Assembly: GCA_009177215.1 (NCBI GenBank)
Contig: WFLY01000028.1
Span: 9,996 to 18,142 of the forward strand
Length of the DNA stretch: 8,147 nucleotides
From: Bacillota bacterium
GTDB lineage: Bacteria > Bacillota > Clostridia > Lachnospirales > Lachnospiraceae
Direction of reading: 5' to 3'
The notes beneath the pieces were generated by a model that was given only the letters and a program-made list of their open reading frames with translations, was not told the origin of the DNA and searched no databases. The position numbers and the translations under genes are program-made. The stretch's first letter is position 1, and the number at the start of each line of letters is the position of its first letter. This document shows positions 1 through 5,309 of the stretch, one piece after another.

Positions 1-1216
1 GCTCCATTTTCTTATCCAGCTTTTTGGACAAGTCTCGGATCATACGAGGGAACTTATTGACAACGCTCTCAATAGGAACCATTCTTACCTTCATAACGGA
101 TTCATGCAGGCTTGTGGTAACGCTTTCCAGATATTCGATATGCTCATTGATATCATTGCTTCCTGTTTTCTCCTGATCCGTTGCCGATACCAAAGAGTTC
201 TTTGCAATAATAAGCTCACTTACCAAATTCATCAAAACATCCAGTTTCTCAATATCAACACGCACCGTGCGATTGACAACCGGCTTGCCGGGAGCCTGCT
301 TCTTCTCTGCTTTTGCCGGCACCCTGCCATTCTTATCCTCTGTGGAGGTAGCAACTGCCGTGTTTGCTCCAACTGCCGCCTTGCCCGTCTCTTCCTCCCT
401 GTCTTCAATAGGATGATAATTCTTAGTCTTCTCAAGTTCGATAGCAGCTCCCGTTACCTTAGCAATCTCGGAAACGTTTTCGGCAGCCTTGATTACCTCA
501 TCCAATGTGTTATCGGAAATGATAATCAACGTAAAGTCATTGTCAAATTTCTCATCCTCTACATCCTGAGCGCTGGGAACGGACACAATAATCTCACCCA
601 GCTCTTCTACAGCCTTAAATACCAAAAAAGCTCTCGCCGCCTTCAAAATACAACTATCCTGTACCACTACATTGATACCATAGACATTTTTATTCTGCTT
701 TCCGGCTTCCACAATAACACGAATCTGGCTGTCATCCAAAGCAATATCATGCCACTTTTCGCCGCTATCCCCCGAGGTCTGAGAACCAGTAGCTGCTTCT
801 GCCTTTGATTCTTTTTCCTTATCCGGCTTAGAAGTTCCCTTTAGAATATTATTCAGCTGTTTAATCAGCGGTTCGTTGTCATTTGTTCCCTCGTCTGCAC
901 TTTCCTGAATATTATTGGTATACTCATCCAGTGCGTCCAGACAGCGGAACAACACATCTATCATCTCCGGCTGTACCTTAATATTGCCGTTTCTTACCTC
1001 CGAAAAAACATTCTCCATGTCATGGGTCAGATTCTGCATACGTTTATAACCCATTGTTCCCGCCATACCCTTCAGGGAATGTGCGGCACGGAATATTTCA
1101 TTAATCGTGTCCATGTTCTCAGGGTCGGCTTCGAGCTCCAGAATCTGTGTATTCAGGCTCTGCAAATGCTCCTTTGTTTCATCCAGGAAAATCTCAAGAT
1201 ATTGGCTTACGTCCAT
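1..1216 (-). CDS. cheA: Chemotaxis histidine kinase CheA, N-terminal part (runs off left edge)
   Basis: CheA autophosphorylates in receptor arrays under CheW and receptor control and passes phosphate to CheY and CheB. I translated this partial gene by hand: 405 codons are present and the 3' part lies beyond base 1. Residues about 1-105 form the P1 Hpt domain, with the phospho-acceptor His46 in AAHSLKGMAGTMGY. Residues about 155-262 look like the P2 CheY/CheB-binding domain. An Ala/Lys/Glu-rich linker follows (about 263-315), then the P3 dimerisation helices (about 317-385, VRVDIEKLDVLMNLVSEL). The visible end (VRMVPIESVVNKFPRMIRDL) enters the P4 ATPase region; its N, G1 and G2 boxes are not in the window. 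I chose the ATG at 1216 because GGAGG lies 5 nt upstream and the product then begins MDVSQYLEIF, as I would expect for the family. An in-frame ATG at 1228 lacks a ribosome site. The gene starts 34 nt after cheB, so it is very likely co-transcribed. Identity is secure. Confidence 0.95.
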   Translation of the reverse strand, partial: MDVSQYLEIFLDETKEHLQSLNTQILELEADPENMDTINEIFRAAHSLKGMAGTMGYKRMQNLTHDMENVFSEVRNGNIKVQPEMIDVLFRCLDALDEYTNNIQESADEGTNDNEPLIKQLNNILKGTSKPDKEKESKAEAATGSQTSGDSGEKWHDIALDDSQIRVIVEAGKQNKNVYGINVVVQDSCILKAARAFLVFKAVEELGEIIVSVPSAQDVEDEKFDNDFTLIIISDNTLDEVIKAAENVSEIAKVTGAAIELEKTKNYHPIEDREEETGKAAVGANTAVATSTEDKNGRVPAKAEKKQAPGKPVVNRTVRVDIEKLDVLMNLVSELIIAKNSLVSATDQEKTGSNDINEHIEYLESVTTSLHESVMKVRMVPIESVVNKFPRMIRDLSKKLDKKME

Positions 1217-1221
1217 CTTAT

Positions 1222-1226
1222 CCTCC
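1222..1226 (-). promoter_or_regulatory. Shine-Dalgarno site of cheA
   Basis: GGAGG sits 5 nt before the ATG at 1216. It overlaps the upstream in-frame ATG at 1228, so it supports 1216 as the true start. Confidence 0.75.
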
Positions 1227-1250
1227 ATTCTGCCACAATAGGCTTCCTTA

Positions 1251-2345
1251 TCATTGGGTATTTACTCCAACTTGCAAAATAATTTCCTGTGCAATCTGTT
1301 CCAGCGGAACCACCTGATCGGACAACTTCGCTCCTATAACGCTCTTCGGCATACCGAATACAATACTGCTGTCCTGATCCTGTGCAATAACATGCACCTT
1401 TTTTTTCTCTTTCAGATTCTTAATGCCTTCTGTTCCGTCGGCGCCCATGCCTGTCATTACCACACATATCACTTGATCGAAACGGCTGTCCTGCAGGGAT
1501 TCATACATAAAATTGGCGCAGGGTCTGACACCCTCTCTGGTAGGACCGTCTGTATAATGAATGGTATATCTTCCTGCCGCGGAAGTATTCACATGCATAT
1601 GCAGTCCTCCCATTGCAACATAAACCACACCGTTTTGCAGCTCGTCTCCTTCTGCCGCTTCCTTTACCGTTACATCACTCAACTCATTTAACCGCTCCGC
1701 CAAGGATGCGGTAAAGCCCTTAGGCATATGCTGCACCAATACGACCGGTGCATTTAACTCCTTCGGAAGCTTGGGTATTACCGACTGTAATGCTTTTGGA
1801 CCACCGGTAGAACTTGCAATAGCAACCAGTTTCTTCCCCGGTACACTGACAGAATGCTTTTTCACAATATCCACCATCTTAACGGTGGTGCGTCTGCTCT
1901 TTATAAGCTTCTCTCTGGATTCAAAGACAGGTAGCTTGCTGTTCGCTACTACATCCAAAGTGCGAAGCATATCCGCCTGAAACTGCTCCACCCGGCAATC
2001 CAATGCATTATCCGGCTTATGTATAAAATCTAAGGCTCCTAACTCCAGAGCATCAAGGGTTGTTTTTGCACCTTGCATGGTATCTGTACTCGCCATCATG
2101 ACTCTTGCAGGAATCTTAAATTTGCGAAGCTCTTCTAAAAGCTTCAACCCGTTCATCTTGGGCATATTCACATCCAAAACCACGGCATCGTAAGTATTCC
2201 TGCTGAGTAAATCAAACGCATCCAAACCATTCGTTGCTTTTGCAACAACCTGAAATCTTTTGTCGCTATTAATTATATCACAAAGAACTCTTCTCATGAG
2301 TGCAGAATCATCTACAACCAATATTTTTTTTGATACTTCTTCCAT
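1251..2345 (-). CDS. cheB: Chemotaxis response regulator / protein-glutamate methylesterase CheB
   Basis: CheB removes methyl groups from receptor glutamates (and deamidates glutamines) when phosphorylated by CheA, giving adaptation. The 364-residue product has normal family length. Residues 1-125 are a receiver domain: acidic pair Asp12-Asp13, phospho-acceptor Asp58 in LDVNMPKMNG, Ser86/Thr87 and Lys110 in HKPDN. A basic linker (about 126-170) leads to the methylesterase domain. Its catalytic triad, by comparison with Salmonella CheB, is Ser179 (ASSTGGP), His206 (VQHMP) and Asp303 (TGMGADG), so the enzyme looks intact. The ATG at 2345 has GAGGA 6 nt upstream. The gene follows the PilZ gene after 52 nt and precedes cheA by 34 nt. 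It ends in TGA followed directly by an in-frame TAA. Two A8 tracts (2324-2331 and 1399-1406) are the longest homopolymers I noticed in the window. A possible extended -10 promoter lies just upstream. Confidence 0.97.
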   Translation of the reverse strand: MEEVSKKILVVDDSALMRRVLCDIINSDKRFQVVAKATNGLDAFDLLSRNTYDAVVLDVNMPKMNGLKLLEELRKFKIPARVMMASTDTMQGAKTTLDALELGALDFIHKPDNALDCRVEQFQADMLRTLDVVANSKLPVFESREKLIKSRRTTVKMVDIVKKHSVSVPGKKLVAIASSTGGPKALQSVIPKLPKELNAPVVLVQHMPKGFTASLAERLNELSDVTVKEAAEGDELQNGVVYVAMGGLHMHVNTSAAGRYTIHYTDGPTREGVRPCANFMYESLQDSRFDQVICVVMTGMGADGTEGIKNLKEKKKVHVIAQDQDSSIVFGMPKSVIGAKLSDQVVPLEQIAQEIILQVGVNTQ

Positions 2346-2375
2346 ATTTATTCCTCATTACGAAACTTTTTATAT

Positions 2376-2384
2376 ATTATAACA
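2376..2384 (-). promoter_or_regulatory. Possible extended -10 promoter ahead of cheB
   Basis: The minus strand reads TGTTATAAT, a perfect TGnTATAAT extended -10 element for the housekeeping sigma factor. It lies in the 52-nt gap between the PilZ gene and cheB, and the predicted start would leave a leader of roughly 25 nt carrying the cheB ribosome site. No good -35 hexamer is seen at 16-18 bp spacing; the best options resemble TTGACA poorly. The surrounding DNA is AT-rich, so chance is possible. Confidence 0.3.
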
Positions 2385-2397
2385 ACTAATGGTTTTA

Positions 2398-3126
2398 TTA
2401 AGATAATTTTTCCTTTTTACGACTCCTGCGTTCTTCCTCAAATATAAATTTTATGATCTCTTCTCTGGTATTCACATCCAGATTATAATATTGCACACGA
2501 TGCTCGTATGCATCGGACTTGTTTTCCAATTTCTTTACCGCCAGCACCTTACCGATAACCTCATACTGCTTGCGCTCTCCGCCTGTTATCAATTGATAAC
2601 TGCAATATAAAAGACTTTCAGGCGCGTATCTCTGAGATGACAAAAAGCGTAAGCCCCCTCCGCTAATATCCACAATCACGCTGCGCTTCAGCGGAAGACC
2701 CGGCTGCAGCGAATAAGGAACCTTCTGCTCAATCGCCTGCACTTCTTCTTCCTCCAGATTTCTGGCACACATCTCCAAAGCACAGCTAAAACGATAATAT
2801 TCTCTTCGCTGATACTTTCTGAGGTTACTGGTCAATTCCACCACCAAAATATATACATTATTACTTTTATAGCGGTCAACAATTCGGGCAAAGCATTGAT
2901 ATAACCCGGTCTCTCCATAAAATATCATGTCATATTCACTATCCACCGGAAGCAGTATCAGCTTTGTGTGTTCCATTGGCATCACTATTTCCAGCGTATC
3001 CTCCGACATAATATCGTGCACTTTACTTGTATAAATTCTCTGAGGGTCATCAAGCATTTCCCCTCTTCCTTTGTCTACAGCCTGCAATTCTATTTTGTTT
3101 CCGATAGCAATAAATTTAGAAAGCAT
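2398..3126 (-). CDS. PilZ-domain c-di-GMP receptor, YcgR-like flagellar brake
   Basis: Proteins of this kind bind cyclic di-GMP and then slow or stop flagellar rotation, as YcgR does in enterobacteria and YpfA/DgrA in Bacillus. Numbering from the GTG at 3135, residues about 5-105 form an N-terminal YcgR/PilZN-like beta domain. The c-di-GMP motif follows at the junction (QRREYYR, with Arg111 and Arg115 of RxxxR), and then the PilZ barrel with DISGGG (Asp156, Ser158, Gly161 of [D/N]xSxxG). Both halves of the ligand motif are intact, so binding is expected. The tail is highly basic (about 236-245, RSRKKEK). I prefer the ATG at 3126, giving 242 residues, because AAAGGG is 8 nt upstream; the GTG at 3135 overlaps that site. 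It starts 28 nt after the flhG reading frame and is followed by cheB after 52 nt. Its place in the flagellar block supports a role in motility control. The exact partner (stator, switch or MotA) cannot be read from sequence. Confidence 0.88.
   Translation of the reverse strand: MLSKFIAIGNKIELQAVDKGRGEMLDDPQRIYTSKVHDIMSEDTLEIVMPMEHTKLILLPVDSEYDMIFYGETGLYQCFARIVDRYKSNNVYILVVELTSNLRKYQRREYYRFSCALEMCARNLEEEEVQAIEQKVPYSLQPGLPLKRSVIVDISGGGLRFLSSQRYAPESLLYCSYQLITGGERKQYEVIGKVLAVKKLENKSDAYEHRVQYYNLDVNTREEIIKFIFEEERRSRKKEKLS
2585..2600. repeat. 16-bp perfect palindrome inside the PilZ gene
   Basis: GTTATCAATTGATAAC is its own reverse complement with no spacer. It lies within the codons for YQLIT of the PilZ domain. 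The symmetry is certain; any function, such as a protein-binding site, is not shown. Confidence 0.4.
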
Positions 3127-3134
3127 CTCATTCA

Positions 3135-3140
3135 CCCTTT
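3135..3140 (-). promoter_or_regulatory. Shine-Dalgarno site of the PilZ gene
   Basis: AAAGGG is 8 nt upstream of the ATG at 3126. It overlaps the first base of the competing GTG codon at 3135, so the ATG is the better start. Confidence 0.55.
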
Positions 3141-3154
3141 CAATGTAATTTTAT

Positions 3155-3502
3155 TTATTTTCCCGTTACAATATGAGAGAAAAATGCAGCCATCCCTCGT
3201 TTAGGCTGGCGCTGCGCTTCTTCCTTATCCAAAAGCCTGCATGCAATCTTTTCATATGCGAGACTCGACTTTGCAGCCGGGTTCTGCATGGATATAGGAG
3301 TCTGCTGCATTACCGCCTTTGTAAGCTGTGCATCCTGAGGCACACTGCCCAGATAAGTCATTGGAATCTTTAAATATTTGGAGACTACCGTGTTCAACTT
3401 GTTAAACAGCACCAAGCCCTCCGCTTCTTTCTCCACACGATTAGATATCATCTTTACCTTGGTAATATCCCCTCGATAACTGGGATGTCTGTCCAAAGCC
3501 TT
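3155..3502 (-). pseudogene. flhG: C-terminal part of FlhG, cut off by the upstream in-frame TGA
   Basis: This stretch continues flhG in the same frame directly after the TGA at 3505-3503; no base is gained or lost. It encodes residues 175-289 of the would-be protein, beginning KALDRHPSYRG. It holds KVKMISNRV, matching the MinD-family segment that contacts the adenine, then the helical C-terminal part. The end (about 272-289, including RGMAAFFSHIV) is short, basic then hydrophobic, and resembles the amphipathic membrane-targeting helix of MinD/FlhG. There are no other stops or frameshifts, which argues for a very recent lesion, a sequencing error or readthrough rather than long decay. A separate start is unlikely: the TTG at 3496 has only AAAGG 2 nt before it, and the resulting piece would lack the Walker motifs. 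Confidence 0.85.
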
Positions 3503-3505
3503 TCA
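3503..3505 (-). other. flhG: Premature in-frame TGA codon in flhG (codon 174)
   Basis: The local reading is CTG TGA AAG GCT, inside SITDSYSL-stop-KALDRHP, in the segment just after the TPEPTSITD motif. Upstream and downstream codons are in one frame. A single base change from TTA (Leu), CGA (Arg) or GGA (Gly) would create it; Leu or Ile is what I would expect at this helical position. There is no homopolymer at the site that would suggest slippage. Confidence 0.9.
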
Positions 3506-4024
3506 CAGTGAATAGGAATCCGTAATGGAAGTGGGTTCCGGTGTTGTCACCAAAAGGATTTCCCCGCTCGCCACCAAAAATTCCAGCACGGCATCGGCAA
3601 TTCCCGCCCCCGTATCCACCATCACAATATCAGCAATGGCATCCAACTCCACCAAATTCTGAATAATATAAGTTAAATTATCCTTACTCAAATTGGACAT
3701 ACCTGCTATGCCTGAACCGCCGGAAATAAATCCTACGTTCATAGGTCCTCTTGTGATAATTTCCTTGATATTTTTACCCTGATAAATCAAATCACACAGA
3801 TTATGCTTCGGTACTGATCCAAACATAATCTCTATATTTGCCAAACCAAAATCCGCATCCAGAATAATAACCTTCTTACCCATCTTCTGAAGTTGGATTG
3901 CCAGATTAATAGTGGTATTTGACTTTCCTACACCACCCTTTCCGCTTGTAACTGTGATCACTCTCGCCAATGGCCTCGACTGCATATTGGCCTTTATAAT
4001 CCGCAACTGTTCCGCCTGATCCAT
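3503..4024 (-). CDS. flhG: FlhG (YlxH/FleN) MinD-type ATPase, N-terminal part ending at a premature stop
   Basis: FlhG is a ParA/MinD-family ATPase that sets flagellar number and position together with FlhF. As read, this gives only 173 residues; the family is near 290, the length obtained if the stop is ignored (289). Visible motifs, numbered from the ATG at 4024: DQAEQLR at 2-8, the DQAxxLR element known from Bacillus/Geobacillus FlhG to stimulate FlhF GTPase; deviant Walker A KGGVGKS at 29-35; DADFGLAN at 56-63 with the expected catalytic Asp58; switch II DTGAGI at 137-142; TPEPTSITD at 161-169. The truncated product would keep these but lose the rest of the fold and the membrane-targeting C terminus, so a working ATPase is doubtful. 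I chose the ATG at 4024 because AGGAGG is 7 nt upstream and DQAxxLR then sits at the N terminus; a GTG at 4045 lies ahead of that site. The gene follows flhF by 26 nt. Confidence 0.9.
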   Translation of the reverse strand: MDQAEQLRIIKANMQSRPLARVITVTSGKGGVGKSNTTINLAIQLQKMGKKVIILDADFGLANIEIMFGSVPKHNLCDLIYQGKNIKEIITRGPMNVGFISGGSGIAGMSNLSKDNLTYIIQNLVELDAIADIVMVDTGAGIADAVLEFLVASGEILLVTTPEPTSITDSYSL

Positions 4025-4031
4025 TTCCACT

Positions 4032-4037
4032 CCTCCT
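4032..4037 (-). promoter_or_regulatory. Shine-Dalgarno site of flhG
   Basis: A full AGGAGG lies 7 nt before the ATG at 4024. The in-frame GTG at 4045 lies upstream of this site and has no ribosome site of its own. Confidence 0.8.
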
Positions 4038-4050
4038 GCTTTCACAAAAA

Positions 4051-5307
4051 CTAGTGTTTTCCCCCTAACAGCTGCTTGACTGTCTTCTGTGGATTAAACT
4101 GCTCAATATCATCCGGCACATTTTGTCCACAGGTTACATATGCTATGGAGCTTTCCGTTGCCAGTCTTACATTAAACAAATTTCCAAGTGTAATCGTCTC
4201 GTCCAGCTTAGTAAAGATAAGCTGATACTCAGCTATTTTTCTGTACCTACTTGCTATTTTCAGTAAATCACGATATTTGGTAGCCGCACTCAGCACCAAA
4301 AAACACTGATACTCTATATCCTCTGTTCCCTCTGTCAGGCATGACAACAAATTGTTCATGTCCTCCAATTGTTTCTCATTCTGATGAGAATGCCCTGCTG
4401 TATCAACAAAAACATAGTCGTAATCTTTAAAATCGGTAAATGCGTTCTGCAATTCCTCCTTGGTGTAAATCACCCTGAAGGGTACCTCCAAAATATTGGC
4501 ATAGGTGCGCAGCTGTTCCGCCGCCGCAATTCTATAAGTGTCCGCTGTAAGCAGCGCCACCTTTTTCTTTTCGTCTACGGCATATCTACTTGCCAGTTTT
4601 GCAATGGTTGTAGTCTTTCCCACACCCGTAGGTCCAATAAACACCACCACCTTTAGCCCCTTCTTGGCAGGTATAATTCCTTGTGTTTTGCCGAATTTTA
4701 ATATCATTTTCTGATATACATTTGCTAAAATATAATCAAAAGGCATGTTCGGCTTCTTGCTCTTTACTATATCCTCAAGTATCTGATTAGCGTATTTCTC
4801 ATCAACCTCGTTGTCAAGCATGGTATTGTAAAGCATACGGATAAATTTATCCTGCTCCCTACTCTCCTCACTCTTTTCAGGATCATCTTCCCAATTTGCA
4901 GACCTGCTGTCTGCCGCCTCATCCGTGTCTCCTTCTGCCTTCTCATCATTTTCTCTAGCACTTTGCTTATAGTTCTCTGTAGCTTTTAACTGATTCTCCA
5001 AAAAAGTCTGTAAGCTGTCCAGCTTCTTCTCAATATTCTCTGTGTTATTGAAAAAGAACCTCCGGGTGTCCTCTTGAACAGTGGAATGCTGGGATTTAAA
5101 AGCTTCCTCTCTGCGCATAGAATTCGGAACTTCCTTTTCCTCCTCCAGAGCCGCAGTCACTTCCGTGATCTTGGAGCGAAATGCTGAAAACAGCCCCTTA
5201 GGTTTTATGCTCTTAACATTCATTATAACAAGACCATTGCCTAACTCCTTCTTTGCCGCTTCAACCGCCTCTTCTTCTGTTTTACCGAGAAATTTCTTAA
5301 TAATCAT
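4051..5307 (-). CDS. flhF: Flagellar biosynthesis GTPase FlhF (SRP family)
   Basis: FlhF is the third SRP-type GTPase beside Ffh and FtsY; it dimerises with GTP at the membrane and directs where flagella are built, and FlhG stimulates its hydrolysis. The 418-residue product has a short N-terminal B region (1-60, starting MIIKKFLGKT), a charged, low-complexity linker (about 60-155, rich in Glu, Lys, Asp) and an NG core. GTPase motifs are G1 GPTGVGKT at 225-232, the DTYRIAAAEQL motif at 256-266, G3 DTAG at 302-305, and G4 TKLDE at 366-370, with a GQNVPDD closing loop near 394-400. G3 continues with His306, where SRP GTPases usually have Arg (DTAGR). No membrane segment or signal peptide is seen. 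The start overlaps the flhA stop by one base (TAATG) and has only a weak GGTGA ribosome-site match 7 nt upstream, so translational coupling to flhA is likely. It ends in TAG, 26 nt before the flhG ATG. Confidence 0.96.
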   Translation of the reverse strand: MIIKKFLGKTEEEAVEAAKKELGNGLVIMNVKSIKPKGLFSAFRSKITEVTAALEEEKEVPNSMRREEAFKSQHSTVQEDTRRFFFNNTENIEKKLDSLQTFLENQLKATENYKQSARENDEKAEGDTDEAADSRSANWEDDPEKSEESREQDKFIRMLYNTMLDNEVDEKYANQILEDIVKSKKPNMPFDYILANVYQKMILKFGKTQGIIPAKKGLKVVVFIGPTGVGKTTTIAKLASRYAVDEKKKVALLTADTYRIAAAEQLRTYANILEVPFRVIYTKEELQNAFTDFKDYDYVFVDTAGHSHQNEKQLEDMNNLLSCLTEGTEDIEYQCFLVLSAATKYRDLLKIASRYRKIAEYQLIFTKLDETITLGNLFNVRLATESSIAYVTCGQNVPDDIEQFNPQKTVKQLLGGKH

Positions 5308-5309
5308 TA
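5305..5309 (-). other. flhA/flhF stop-start overlap (TAATG)
   Basis: The flhA stop TAA shares its last A with the flhF ATG. With only a weak ribosome site upstream, flhF translation probably depends on ribosomes ending flhA. This would help keep the two products in proportion. Confidence 0.7.

Noticed and set aside
104..808. Long open frame (234 codons) on the plus strand
   Set aside because: It lies fully antisense to cheA, shows no family motifs and has a Cys/Leu/Ile-rich shadow composition. The minus strand encodes clear CheA here.
1217..1228. Upstream ATG start for cheA at 1228
   Set aside because: It overlaps the GGAGG site that serves the ATG at 1216 and has no ribosome site of its own.
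1254..1691. Open frame of 145 codons on the plus strand
   Set aside because: It is antisense to the CheB methylesterase domain, with no ribosome site or family features that I could see.
3155..3496. Independent small gene starting at the TTG at 3496
   Set aside because: It is the in-frame continuation of flhG, its start lacks a properly spaced ribosome site, and the piece lacks the nucleotide-binding motifs.
3467..3505. Selenocysteine insertion at the flhG TGA, suggested by a hairpin downstream (ATCCC 3486-3482 with GGGAT 3471-3467)
   Set aside because: The stem is only 5 bp with a 10-nt loop, the FlhG family has no catalytic Cys or Sec at this point, and the residue lies in an ordinary helix.
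3503..3505. Reassigned genetic code with TGA as a sense codon
   Set aside because: cheB and flhB end at TGA where their families end, Trp is encoded by TGG (for example in FlhB KDKWEL), and only one internal TGA was found in the window.
4025..4045. Upstream GTG start for flhG
   Set aside because: The AGGAGG site lies downstream of this GTG and points to the ATG at 4024, which places the DQAxxLR motif at the N terminus.
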